Shown in pieces: positions 36,759 to 46,167 of a DNA stretch of 64,000 nucleotides. The DNA is taken from the NCBI GenBank assembly GCA_034521955.1, contig JAXHLT010000001.1, forward strand, positions 248,001 through 312,000, given 5' to 3'. The position numbers and the translations under genes are program-made. How positions within the stretch are numbered: position 1 is the stretch's first letter; every line of letters starts with the position of its first letter. The notes below the pieces were generated by a model, which saw only the letters and a list, made by a program, of their open reading frames with translations, had not been told where the DNA came from and made no database searches. Origin of the DNA: M55B127 sp034521955. Its GTDB lineage: Bacteria > Bacillota > Halanaerobiia > Halanaerobiales > M55B127.

Positions 36759-37844
36759 CTACATAACCTCCCTCATATCTTTTTCTCTAATCATATCTAA
36801 AAATGCTTCGACTCTGGTTAAGACATTGGCATCAGCAGTCTGCTCATCTATTGAAATAGTTAAAACCGGTATCTCATATTTTTCAGAAAAATCATCGATT
36901 ACACTCTGAGATACAAGTTCCGGCAGACAGCCAAAAGGTTTAAGATGAATTATTCCATCAAAACCTTTTTCTTTAAAATCAACGGCATGACCAAGATTTG
37001 CCTGAGCATGACCGCCGATTTCAATTTCTATAAATTCTTCTCCCTTTTTTTCTATTTCTTCTAAATCCTGACCGGTAAAGGGGAAAGAATTTTCCCTAAT
37101 CCAATCCGTCAGATACTGGGAGCGCTCAACTTCAAAACCAAAGCGGTTTACTTTTTCTTCAATTTGATTATTAATTGACTGTTCTAAAACAACATATATT
37201 TCTCCAATAACACCAATTTTATAGCGATCTTTTTCAGCTGGAATTGAGTCTTCAAATTTGGCCAACTGCTTTAAGTATTTGCTTTTGATTTTATTAACTT
37301 CTTTTGTATTTTTAATTTGATAAAATTCTGACTGAGCCTCCATCCAAATCTGATTGATTGTTCCCTGATCATTATAGGCTCTTATAACTTCTACCTTTTT
37401 TTCAATCTCATCCAGAGCTTTAGTCAGCTGATAAACAGTTTTGATTGCCTGAGCCACCTGAAACCAGGAGCTGTCTCCTTTTAATCTTTTTACAATATCA
37501 TAAAAATATTTATAATCATCATGAGGAGAGTCTATAACAATAAACTCCACCTCATCATAACCTAAATCTTCAAGTATTTTCTTGTGTACTTCTCCGTAGT
37601 AGCCAGCTCGACAGGGGCCGTGGCCGCCGCTGGTGACCAAGGTCTCAACATCTGCTTCCATTAATTTTAAATAAATACCTGTGATCACTTTAAAGGGAAA
37701 ACAGGCAAATTCCGGGCTGTGTTTAACACCTAAATCAATAATCTCTTTATTAGGCTTAGGCGGCATAACAACATCGTGACCCAGAAGTTCAAAAAGCTTT
37801 TTATATACTATTGTCGGTCCCATATAGGGAAAAGATAATCTCAT
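36759..37844 (-). CDS. 2-hydroxyacyl-CoA dehydratase-like protein (HgdB-like, COG3581 type)
   Basis: The 361-aa protein starts LSFPYMGPTIVYKKLFELLG and contains HSPEFACFPFKVITG, TSGGHGPCRAGYYGE and HLKPFGCLPELVSQS. The single cysteines in these blocks are placed like the cluster ligands of HgdB-type dehydratase subunits. It ends with the ISIDEQTADANVLTRVEAF block that is shared with its neighbour. In other Firmicutes these parts are fused with the activator ATPase into one very long protein of unknown substrate. Here they are three separate genes. Confidence 0.8.
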   Translation of the reverse strand: MRLSFPYMGPTIVYKKLFELLGHDVVMPPKPNKEIIDLGVKHSPEFACFPFKVITGIYLKLMEADVETLVTSGGHGPCRAGYYGEVHKKILEDLGYDEVEFIVIDSPHDDYKYFYDIVKRLKGDSSWFQVAQAIKTVYQLTKALDEIEKKVEVIRAYNDQGTINQIWMEAQSEFYQIKNTKEVNKIKSKYLKQLAKFEDSIPAEKDRYKIGVIGEIYVVLEQSINNQIEEKVNRFGFEVERSQYLTDWIRENSFPFTGQDLEEIEKKGEEFIEIEIGGHAQANLGHAVDFKEKGFDGIIHLKPFGCLPELVSQSVIDDFSEKYEIPVLTISIDEQTADANVLTRVEAFLDMIREKDMREVM

Positions 37845-37845
37845 C

Positions 37846-38898
37846 TTAATTACTCTCCTTTTTTAATCTGAGTAAATCTATAAAGGCTTCGATTCTGGTT
37901 AAAATATGACTTTCACCTGTTTGCTCATCAATTCTTAAGGTCATAAAAGCATTATCATATTCTTTAGCATCAACTTCTAAGATCTGTCCCAGCATTGAAT
38001 CAGGTCCACAGCCAAAGGCAGTCAGATGAATTACTCCATCTATTTTGTCATTTTTAAAATAGTGTTCGGCTGCACCGTAAAGTTTATTGGTAAATTCCCA
38101 GAACATCGGTTTTCTTAAGCTGGACAGCTCCTGATCTATAATTTCTTTCTCTACCATCGAAAAAGTATGGACTCTAACGCCCATTTCCTGCAGTTTATTA
38201 ATGATATCCATATTGATATACTGATCATAAATATTGTAGACATAACCAATTACAGCAATATCAATAACTTCTTCCCTGCCGGGAGCCTCTATCTTACTAA
38301 CCGGCTTCCGGCTCTGAGGAAGAGCTGCAGATTTTTCAAATTTATTAATTCTTTTTTCTAAAAGATCCAGATCTTCAATTTCAGCGAAATCATTTATTAA
38401 ATAGCCATCTAAAAGCAGCTCTCTGTATCTCTGCCAGAAATGAGATGCTTTTTGTAAAGCCTTTTTCATTTCTCTTTTAGGAATAGCCAGTGCTTCAGCC
38501 AGCTTTTTATGATTGGAATACTGCGATATATCATCACTTTTAGATTCAATATGATCTGCAATCACCTGAGTTTCAAGACCTGGCAGAGAATGTCTAACGA
38601 GATCCGGCAGTCCTAAAAATTTAGGACATAAAACTAAATCTTTTCTGAGCGAACGAAATCTCGGTAAAAGTATATAGTCAACCTCTTTTTGATCCAGGTT
38701 TAAAATATGACCGACCATTACTTTAATCGGTACACAGATTTCTGAAAGTGATTTTTTAACTCCCTGATCAAGCAGATTACGGGAAGTATTATCAGAAATA
38801 ACAGGCTCTATATCAAGTTCTGAAAATAATTTGAGCCAGAACGGAAAGTAGTAATAATAGAGCAGGGCTCTGGGTATTCCTATTTTTATTTTTTTCAT
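37846..38898 (-). CDS. Activase-associated protein, DUF2229 (COG3580 type)
   Basis: The 350-aa protein begins KIGIPRALLYYYYFPFWLKL, a DUF2229 hallmark. It has LSEICVPIKVMVGH, VLCPKFLGLPD, HLTAFGCGPDSMLG and the final LRIDEQTGESHILTRIEAF. Its cysteines mirror those of the following HgdB-like protein, so the two probably form a heterodimer binding an iron-sulfur cluster that the BadF-type ATPase reduces. Substrate is unknown. It lies 16 bases downstream of a TauE-type permease gene. Confidence 0.8.
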   Translation of the reverse strand: MKKIKIGIPRALLYYYYFPFWLKLFSELDIEPVISDNTSRNLLDQGVKKSLSEICVPIKVMVGHILNLDQKEVDYILLPRFRSLRKDLVLCPKFLGLPDLVRHSLPGLETQVIADHIESKSDDISQYSNHKKLAEALAIPKREMKKALQKASHFWQRYRELLLDGYLINDFAEIEDLDLLEKRINKFEKSAALPQSRKPVSKIEAPGREEVIDIAVIGYVYNIYDQYINMDIINKLQEMGVRVHTFSMVEKEIIDQELSSLRKPMFWEFTNKLYGAAEHYFKNDKIDGVIHLTAFGCGPDSMLGQILEVDAKEYDNAFMTLRIDEQTGESHILTRIEAFIDLLRLKKESN

Positions 38899-38914
38899 GA
38901 CCTGACATCTCCAA

Positions 38915-39703
38915 TCATCTTATAATATTAAAAATCATAAATATTGCTGCAGCAGTATTTATTAAAGCAAATACTAATTTTAAATTTTTACTATTAATAT
39001 TGATTGCTGTTCTACTTCCAACTATCCCTCCAACTACTGCAATCAAAGCCAAAGGTATAGATAATACCAAATTAATATTTCCATGAAAACTATGACCAAT
39101 AAACCCCATCAAAGCTGTTACAGCAACCATAGCAGAAGAGGTCCCCACTGCAACTGTAATTGGCACTCCACATGCTAAAACCATTAAAGGTACTTTAAAT
39201 GATCCCCCAGAAATTCCAATCGCCCCAGCGAAGAAACCAGTTATAGCTGCTATTGGAATTGCAAACCATAAATTGACTACATACTGATAGCCATTAAATT
39301 CTCTTTTCCAATAGCCAAATTTATTTTCTAAGCTGATTTTTCTCTCTTTAACTGGCAAAAACATAAAGAAAGAAACAACTATTAATACCCCAGCAAAAAT
39401 CAATTTAAGAATATGATCATCAAAACCGCCCGCCAGGTAACCACCTACAAAGGCCATAATATCTGTAGCTGGATCAATTATTAAAGCTAGTTTCCAGTCA
39501 ATTCTTTTGCTTTTATTAAAAACCAGCATTGACACTCCTGCTGTTGTCATCATAATTAATTGAGAAGTTGTCGCTGCATGTGTCATTGAAACTCCTGCTG
39601 AAATCATTGCCAGCAGATAAAAATTTCCTCCTCCTTTACCAACCATTGCCATAAAGGTAGCAATAATAAACATCACAATTCCTAAAACAAAAACATTCTC
39701 CAT
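38915..39703 (-). CDS. TauE/SafE (TSUP) family membrane transporter
   Basis: The 262-aa protein has about eight hydrophobic helices and the two half-repeats of the TSUP family: GKGGGNFYLLAMISAGVS with ATTSQLIMMTTAG, and GAIGISGGSFKVPLM with AVGTSSAMVAVTALMGFIGH. Members export or import sulfite, sulfoacetate or similar anions. Being first of a tight group with the dehydratase-like genes, it may supply or remove the substrate of that system, but this is inference. Confidence 0.85.
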   Translation of the reverse strand: MENVFVLGIVMFIIATFMAMVGKGGGNFYLLAMISAGVSMTHAATTSQLIMMTTAGVSMLVFNKSKRIDWKLALIIDPATDIMAFVGGYLAGGFDDHILKLIFAGVLIVVSFFMFLPVKERKISLENKFGYWKREFNGYQYVVNLWFAIPIAAITGFFAGAIGISGGSFKVPLMVLACGVPITVAVGTSSAMVAVTALMGFIGHSFHGNINLVLSIPLALIAVVGGIVGSRTAININSKNLKLVFALINTAAAIFMIFNIIR

Positions 39704-40433
39704 TTAAAAACATATCTCCTTTATAATTTAGTTTTATTTATATATTATCAACGTTATGAACATATGTCAATAATATCAGTTTTTTTATTAGATATCAATT
39801 CAAAATCTTTAAATGGAGATTCAAATATATTTATCTTATTTTAATTAAATTTTTAATTTAGAGATTCCAATTTTATGATGAGCAATAATCCCAATTGAAA
39901 TTTTAAAACTGCTGCTATAATAAATAATGTAGTCATAGTCCCGTTATCAATGATGAAAACATTCATAAAAGTTTCTACTCCTCCACCAATAAACATAACC
40001 AGAGAAGCTAAAAAAATTTCTTTACCTCTTAATTCAAGCTATACTGCAATACCTTATAATTTTAATTTGTATTTCAACTGATGAAATATCTTATAATAAT
40101 ATAATAGATAAAATTTCCAGTTGTTTATTTTGGTAATATTATTATCGTCTCTTATGCTCTTAATATCAACAACTATAACTGTATTAACATTGTAATTAAT
40201 AAAATAATTGACTAACTTTTTTACTAACAACATGGAGTAAATAATTAATCCATTTTTCCTTTTTTATATAGTTGTTTTAATCGTTTTCAGGACTTTTTAC
40301 CCTCTGCATTTAAGATAGACTGATAGTACTTTATCTTTTTGTTAAAATATCTGCTGATACTTAAATATGGATTGCTATTTCGAGTAAGCTAAATAGTCAA
40401 TTACAATAACTTTTTCCTGATAAATAAATTTAA
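39704..40433 (-). other. Gene-free stretch with a membrane-protein relic
   Basis: No intact gene. On the minus strand about 39870-40040 can be read as a hydrophobic fragment (LVMFIGGGVETFMNVFIIDN and more) that ends in frame breaks, so it is a dead membrane-protein gene of unknown family. The rest (40050-40430) is AT-rich with stops in all frames. Confidence 0.45.
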
Positions 40434-40663
40434 TCAAGAAATAAATTCCTTAATTTCTTCTACTGTTACGACTCGACTTTTGATTTTAACTTCACCATTA
40501 ATATCAAGTGCGGGTGTGCTCATAATCCCTGCTTTTGCAATCTCAGCCATATCTTCAACCTTAATAATTTCAGCATCAATATTGTTTCTTCCATAGCTTT
40601 TTTAGCATTATCTGCTAGACTAACACAGTTTTTACATCCTGGTCCATAGATAGTAATTTCCAT
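40434..40663 (-). pseudogene. Thioredoxin-like redox-active disulfide protein, frameshifted
   Basis: The start MEITIYGPGCKNCVSLADNA has the CxxC site of small thioredoxin-like proteins (TM0996/MTH895 type) that accompany ArsR and permease genes. After AMEET the frame is lost. One base later the expected continuation NIDAEIIKVEDMAEI, STPALDINGEVK and VTVEEIKEFIS is found. A single missing base near 40587 explains it. AAGGAG lies upstream of ATG 40661-40663. It could be real decay, since the neighbouring permease is also broken. Confidence 0.85.
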
Positions 40664-40759
40664 ATTTAACACTCCTTGTTTTTAGGTTTTAAAACTAATT
40701 TATTATTTTGTATTATTTATAAAAAAAATTAGTAATAAAAATAACTTACTGATAATTTA

Positions 40760-41734
40760 TTATACAAAATTTATAACAAAATTAAACATATAACCAACAC
40801 CAATTATTGAGAATCCAACAACCATAACAAATACTGTGATTAACTTAGGCTTTATTACCTTACGAAGTATTATCAATGCGGGTAAAGATAAAGCTGTAGT
40901 TGCCATCATATAACTTAAAGCAGTTCCTAATACAACTCCCTTACCCATTAATGCTTCCACAATCGGAATTGTTCCAACAGCATTAGCATAAAGTGGAATA
41001 CCTACAATAACTGCAGCTATTACAGATAAAGGATTGTTTGGCCCAGCATATTCTGCCAGTAATTCTGCTGGTGCATAGCCATTAATTACAGCTTCAAGTC
41101 CAATACCAATTATAACATATTTCCAGAATCTTCCAACAATTTCCTTAACTTCTTCTTTTGCATAGTTTATTCTATCATCCCAGTTAAGTTCTTCTATATC
41201 AGTTTCTCCAACATCTATATTATAAACATATTCTTCAACCTGTTTTTCCATATCTAGGGTTTCGATTACTATTCCTCCAACTATTTCAACTAATATACCA
41301 CTTATCAAATAAAGAGTTCCTATTTTCCAACCAAAAATAGTATATAAAATAACCAAAGCAACCTCATTTACAATTGGAGAAGTAATTAAAAAAGAAAAAG
41401 TAATCCCAAGAGGTATTCCTGATTCTACAAACCCAATAAAAATTGGTACTGAAGAACAGGAGTAAAATGGTGTAACAACTCCTAATAGTTAAGCTATAAT
41501 ATGGCTCGTCAATTTTTTGTAGTTACTTAATAATTTTTTTGTATATTCTGGCTGGAAATAGCTCCTAATTATTGATATAAAAAAGCTCATTATAGAAAGT
41601 AAGAAGATGATCTTTGTCGTATCATAGAAGAAAAAATGAACTGAATCTCCAAGTCTGGTTCTTGCTTCAATACCAAATAAACTATAAGTCATTAAATCCA
41701 CGAATTTAACAAATATTTCAAACACTAACAACAT
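40760..41734 (-). pseudogene. Permease of the COG0701 (ArsP/YraQ) family with an internal stop codon
   Basis: The first 81 codons end SHIIA then TAA (41489-41491). The same frame continues without a shift: LLGVVTPFYSCSSVPIFIG, PLGITFSFLITSPIVNEVAL and the C-terminal repeat GIPLYANAVGTIPIVEAL. CSSVP and the NE pair are hallmarks of COG0701 permeases, including the organoarsenical exporter ArsP. So a single substitution (for example TCA to TAA) breaks the gene. The start overlaps the arsR stop. Without readthrough no full permease is made. Confidence 0.85.
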
Positions 41735-42090
41735 CCCTTTGTTTGATTATCTGTTCTAATTTCAGCTGTTGTATCTAAATGTTCAATATTATTTTTTAGT
41801 TCTAACATACTTAGTTCATCTAATGATAGAGCCTTTAAAGATACTAATTTTGCCAAATATTTATCATAAACACTTCTATTTATGCAATAATAACTCCATT
41901 TTCTATTTTTTTCTTCATTTAGAAGATCTAGTTTTTTAAAATAACTTAGATGTTGAGAAACACTTGATTGAGATTTATCAAGCAGCTGCTGTAGTTGACA
42001 GACACAATACTCTGTATCCAGCAGCAGTTTTAATATTTTAAGACGATTTTCATCAGATATGCATTTTAAAAAATCAAGTAATTTTTCCAT
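41725..42090 (-). CDS. ArsR-family metalloregulator
   Basis: Winged-helix repressor of 121 aa. It has LDTEYCVCQLQQLLDKSQSS, in which CVC matches the As(III)/Sb(III) site of classical ArsR proteins, and VSQHLSYFKKLDLL as recognition helix. The C-terminus ends KGCC, a further thiol pair. ATG at 42090 follows GAGGAG. It would regulate the following permease and thioredoxin genes, both broken here, so its present target is unclear. Confidence 0.88.
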   Translation of the reverse strand: MEKLLDFLKCISDENRLKILKLLLDTEYCVCQLQQLLDKSQSSVSQHLSYFKKLDLLNEEKNRKWSYYCINRSVYDKYLAKLVSLKALSLDELSMLELKNNIEHLDTTAEIRTDNQTKGCC

Positions 42091-42288
42091 AAGAATTCTC
42101 CTCATTCATATTAATTTAGACTAATTTGATTATATAGTAATAAAATTCTCATGTCAAATATTTTCATATAAACTCCTATTTGTTAGGCTTTATATCATAT
42201 TTTATTGTAAACAGTTTTTAAAATATCTTTTAATATATTATTATAAGTTAATTTAATAAATAAAGAATCGGATTAATTATTTGTTTTA

Positions 42289-42567
42289 TTATTCTTTACT
42301 ATCTACTCTAAAAAAACTCAAAATAAAGATGAAACTAAATGTTAATAAATTCCTGTTTATAGTAATTTTTTTGCCAAACAATTTAACTTTTAAAGCAATT
42401 GTTACTACTCCTTTTAAAATAGCACCATAATTAGCTCCAATTACAAGCAAAAAACCAGCCAATGCTAATACCACTACTGGTTTTAATAAAACAAAGCTTC
42501 TAACTAATTCTCCAATTATTATTGATAAAAAACTGCTTTCAGAGCCAAACCAACCGGTAATAGGTTC
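42289..42567 (-). pseudogene. Membrane-protein relic upstream of arsR
   Basis: A frame open from about 42567 gives EPITGWFGSESSFLSIIIGE, then VVVLALAGFLLVIGANYG and ends FRVDSKE at 42289. There is no start codon at a proper place and the 5' part is lost. It may be a fragment of another COG0701-like or other transporter; I cannot name it. The flanks 42106-42288 and 42568-42734 hold no gene. Confidence 0.4.
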
Positions 42568-42734
42568 TTGAGAAATAAATATCTACATTAATCCCACTAA
42601 TATAAAATAAAAAAATAATACCGATAATATATTTAAAGCAATTTAATGCTAGCTAATACTGACTTTTTTACTAAATTTTTTAAAAGAATCAAAAAAAAAC
42701 AGTAACTAACAATACATATCTCAATAATCATGAA

Positions 42735-43139
42735 AAATAACACAAAAGTAATATTAAATAGTGATTGAACAACGATCCTATGATTATTTTGATAATTTAA
42801 TAATCCAACTTGATAGTTTTTATACAAAAAAAGATATCAGAACATATTTTAGTTCTGATATAGCATAAGAGTGTAAGTTATGTTGATAAGAATGCAGCTA
42901 GAAGAATGAAAAGCAAAGGAATGAGTTAGGTTAGACATTGAGCAGAAGCGATGATAAGAATATTAATGCTTGTTTATAATGATGTTTTAAAAGAAAGATT
43001 GAAAGATGATTACTATCAGATTAAAATAATTGATTCATCAAGTGGATAAAATTGCATAAAAGGATTGGAATCAATAGTTGTAGTTTAATATTATAAGAAT
43101 ATGGAGTTTATATATTTCTTAAGTTTTCTTGACACAAAC
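42735..43139 (+). pseudogene. ISLre2-family transposase relic, inverted copy
   Basis: About 405 bases that match the reverse complement of 31364-31770 closely, including the shared palindrome around GATATCAGAAC...GTTCTGATAT and the end sequence CTTGACACAAAC. Broken frames encode the ISLre2 C-terminal region (MKSKGMS, MIRILMLVYNDVLKERLKDD). The upstream two thirds of the transposase are absent. Confidence 0.75.
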
Positions 43140-43142
43140 TCA

Positions 43143-43490
43143 GATTATACTTTGGTTTACTAACTTGCCGGTCGGCAATAGATCCAAACAGAAACTCCAC
43201 CGGTCAACTACATTGGTTAGCTGTAATTCCGGCCCTAATCACACCTGTAAAACTAGCAATCCTTTATGAAGGATACCCTAGCATTGGATTTCTTCGTTTA
43301 TATGGTAAATCATTGACTACAAATGCCACTGTTTTGGACTAGTACTCCCCTTAGACTATTCAGATTCTGTCTCACAACAGACGCCTGATCATTGTCGGGC
43401 CTATATATATACCGATACGACCAAGACAGTATGGGTAGGATTCTAATTCCACCTACTATCTTTTGAATTTACGAAGCACACCTAAATAAA
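43143..43490. other. GC-richer, hairpin-rich non-coding block of unknown origin
   Basis: This block begins just outside the ISLre2 relic end and stops before the terminator at 43492. It is clearly less AT-rich than its surroundings and contains several hairpins: TTGCCGGTCGGCAA, ATCCTTTATGAAGGAT inside AATCC...GGATT, and GTAGG...CCTAC near 43430-43470. No convincing gene fits, although one plus-strand frame stays open for about 60 codons. It resembles neither tmRNA, RNase P RNA nor a group II intron end that I can recognise. Candidate structured RNA or mobile-element end. Confidence 0.45.
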
Positions 43491-43491
43491 A

Positions 43492-43512
43492 ACATCCCCA
43501 AATGGGGATGTT
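43492..43512 (-). terminator. Rho-independent terminator after the S1-domain gene
   Basis: ACATCCCCAAATGGGGATGT, a near-perfect hairpin, with TTTTTATT following on the minus strand and TTTAATT on the plus strand. It lies about 30 bases after the S1-domain gene stop codon and could work in both directions. Confidence 0.9.
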
Positions 43513-43542
43513 TAATTACAAATTATTTATTTTAAAATTAAT

Positions 43543-43911
43543 TTAATTACTGCTGCTATCACCGCGCTTTTCAACACGTTTTTTCAAGTCACTTTGTCTT
43601 TCACTACTTTGTTTTAAGAACTCATCCATCTTTTCCTCAAAAGATTTATTGGGAGCATGATCAATTCTGTCAGAAGGATCTTGTAATTGTTTAATTGATA
43701 GACCAATCTTACCTTCATCGTCTATATTAATAACCTTAACTTTGACCTCTTCGTCTTGTTCTAGAAAGTTCCCAATATCCTTCACATAGGTATTTGCGAT
43801 CTCAGAGATATGAACCAAACCTGTTTCTCCGTCTGGTAATTCAATAAATGCTCCAAAATTTGTAATACCTGTTACTTTACCTTTTACTGTACTTCCAACT
43901 TCAACGGACAT
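43543..43911 (-). CDS. S1 RNA-binding domain protein (YugI/GSP13-like)
   Basis: A single S1 domain fills residues 1-72: VGSTVKGKVTGITNFGAFIE, LVHISEIANTYVKDI, VKVKVINIDDEGKIGLSIKQ. A charged tail of about 45 residues follows. Small S1 proteins of this type bind ribosomes or RNA in Firmicutes. The start is ATG behind AGGAGG. It follows tex on the same strand after an 84-base gap and has its own terminator. Confidence 0.9.
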   Translation of the reverse strand: MSVEVGSTVKGKVTGITNFGAFIELPDGETGLVHISEIANTYVKDIGNFLEQDEEVKVKVINIDDEGKIGLSIKQLQDPSDRIDHAPNKSFEEKMDEFLKQSSERQSDLKKRVEKRGDSSSN

Positions 43912-43995
43912 ATTAAAAAAAATTCCTCCTTGATATTTAATGTATACTAATTATATTATAGATAATTTGCCGTGTCAAATAATATTAAGACAAAA

Positions 43996-46149
43996 TCAGA
44001 GCTTTCTTGACAAAGAAACACGCTTTCTCTTCTCATCTATCTCAATAATCTTGACTAATACTGTATCTCCAATTGAAATTACATCAAGTGGGTGGTTCAC
44101 ATATTTATAACTTAATTCTGAAATATGAATCAAAGCATCCTGTTTTATACCTATATCAACAAAAGCTCCAAAATCTACAACATTTCTTACAGTACCTTTT
44201 AAAGTCATTCCTTCTTTAAGATCTTCAAATTTAACTACCTCACTTTTAAATATTGGCTCAGGTAGTTTATCACGCGGATCAAGACCTGGTTTCTTTAAGT
44301 TTTTAATTATATCTTCTAATGTATACTCTCCTATATCCAGTTTATCTAATAATTCTTTTTTATTTATTCCATCAATTTTTTTTCGGATACTAAGGAGTTT
44401 ATCATCATCTAATATATCTTGTGGTTTATATCCTAACTCTGCTAAAATTACTTTTGCTTCTTTATAACTTTCAGGATGTATAAAGGTATATGCAAAAGGA
44501 TCTTCCTTGCTTTTAAACTTTAGAAAACCTGAAGCCTGTTCATAGGTCTTAGCTCCAACACCATAAACATCTTTAATTGCTTTTCTTGTTTTATACTTGC
44601 CGTTTTCTTTTCGATGTTCAACAATTTTTTGGGCTACTGAACTATTTATACCTGATACATACTGAAGTAATGATCTAGAAGCAGTATTTAAGTTCACCCC
44701 TACTTGATTAACTACTGATTCAACAGTTTCATCTAATGAATCTTTTAGTTCGGTTTGATTAACATCATGTTGATACTGACCAACTCCAATAGACCTTGCA
44801 TCAATCTTGACTAACTCTGATAAAGGGTCCTGAAGTCTACGTGCAATGGAGATTGCACCTCTAACACTTACATCTAAATCAGGAAACTCTCTGATTGCTT
44901 CTTCAGAAGCAGAGTAAACAGATGCCCCAGCCTCATTTATAATTATATATTTATATTCTTTTTTTATATCTAAAGTTGAGATAAACTGTTCTGTTTCTCT
45001 TGAAGCTGTTCCATTTCCTATTGCAATTGTATCTATGTCATGCTCTTTTAATAAGTTTTTAATTGTTTCAGCTGCTTTTTCTTTTTCATTTTGGGGTTGG
45101 TGTGGAAATATTGCTGTATATGTAATATAGTCACCCATTTCATCAATTACTACTACTTTACAACCTGTTCTAAAAGCTGGATCTATTCCTAATATCTTAT
45201 GTCCTTTATATGGTGGAGTTAAAAGTAAAGATCTTAAATTATCTTTAAAAATCTCTATTGCACCTTTTTGTGCTCTCTCTGTTAATAAATTTCTAAGTTC
45301 CCGATCTAAAGAAGGTTCAATTAATCTTTTATATGAATCCTGTATTACTTCATCTAATAGAGGTGTTTTTTTAAACTTTTCTTCTGATAAAATAGTCTTT
45401 TCGATAATTTGATACATCTTTTTTTCATCATGTTCAATTTTTGTCTTAAGAATCTCTTCATTCTCACCTCTATCAATTGCTAAAACTCTGTGATCAGGTA
45501 TTTCACTTATGTTTTCTTTATAATCATAATAAAGTTTAAACTTACCATTTTCATCCTCAACATCATCATTTTTTTCAGTAGCAATTAAACTGTATTCTTT
45601 CATTTCCTGTCTTAAATTTTTACGAACCACATTATTGTTAGAAATTATATCAGCTATAATATCTGAAGCTCCATTTATAGCTTCTTCCGTACTGTTAACT
45701 TCTTTTTCTTCATCAATAAATTCTTCAGCTTTTAATGTAAGTTCACTTTCCTCGTAGCCCTCTAATATATATTCAGCTAGGGGTTTAAGACCTTTGTCAA
45801 CTGCTTTAGTCGCTCTAGTTTCTCGTTTCTCTTTAAAAGGTCTGTAAATGTCTTCTACTTCTTGTAAAGTATCAGCCTTTTGAAGTTTTTCAACAATCTC
45901 ATCTGTAAGTTTATCTTTATTTTCTAAAGTATTTTTAATTTCATCTTTTCGATCATATAAATTGTTTAGATAAGTATTTTCTTTATCAATATTTCTAATC
46001 TCGGTCTCATCCAAACCTCCGGTTTGTTCTTTTCTATAACGTGCAATAAATGGTATTGTATTACCATCTTCAAGTAAATCTATAACAGCCTTTACACCTT
46101 TGGTTTTTAAATTTAATTTTTTTGATATTTTGTTAAGAATTTTTTCCAT
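43996..46149 (-). CDS. tex: Tex family RNA-binding transcription accessory protein
   Basis: The 717-aa protein has the YqgF/RuvC-like core with ILGIDPAFRTGCKVVVID and IAIGNGTASRETEQF, followed by VSVRGAISIARRLQDPLSELVKID and helix-hairpin-helix segments (VNLNTASRSLLQYVSGI). A C-terminal S1 domain (LKGTVRNVVDFGAFVDIG) completes the layout. Tex takes part in transcription and RNA metabolism. Length and order of domains are normal. It follows divIC after 18 bases. Confidence 0.95.
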   Translation of the reverse strand: MEKILNKISKKLNLKTKGVKAVIDLLEDGNTIPFIARYRKEQTGGLDETEIRNIDKENTYLNNLYDRKDEIKNTLENKDKLTDEIVEKLQKADTLQEVEDIYRPFKEKRETRATKAVDKGLKPLAEYILEGYEESELTLKAEEFIDEEKEVNSTEEAINGASDIIADIISNNNVVRKNLRQEMKEYSLIATEKNDDVEDENGKFKLYYDYKENISEIPDHRVLAIDRGENEEILKTKIEHDEKKMYQIIEKTILSEEKFKKTPLLDEVIQDSYKRLIEPSLDRELRNLLTERAQKGAIEIFKDNLRSLLLTPPYKGHKILGIDPAFRTGCKVVVIDEMGDYITYTAIFPHQPQNEKEKAAETIKNLLKEHDIDTIAIGNGTASRETEQFISTLDIKKEYKYIIINEAGASVYSASEEAIREFPDLDVSVRGAISIARRLQDPLSELVKIDARSIGVGQYQHDVNQTELKDSLDETVESVVNQVGVNLNTASRSLLQYVSGINSSVAQKIVEHRKENGKYKTRKAIKDVYGVGAKTYEQASGFLKFKSKEDPFAYTFIHPESYKEAKVILAELGYKPQDILDDDKLLSIRKKIDGINKKELLDKLDIGEYTLEDIIKNLKKPGLDPRDKLPEPIFKSEVVKFEDLKEGMTLKGTVRNVVDFGAFVDIGIKQDALIHISELSYKYVNHPLDVISIGDTVLVKIIEIDEKRKRVSLSRKL

Positions 46150-46167
46150 TTTTATACCATCCTATTC

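Noticed and set aside
41489..41491. Selenocysteine or programmed readthrough in the permease
   Set aside because: The stop is TAA, not TGA, and the neighbouring thioredoxin gene is also broken, so decay is simpler.
43143..43318. Plus-strand protein gene in the GC-richer block
   Set aside because: The frame is open for about 60 codons but has no start signal, ends abruptly and the hairpins explain the composition better.
43143..43490. tmRNA, RNase P RNA, SRP RNA or rRNA fragment
   Set aside because: None of the conserved sequences I know for these RNAs is present on either strand.
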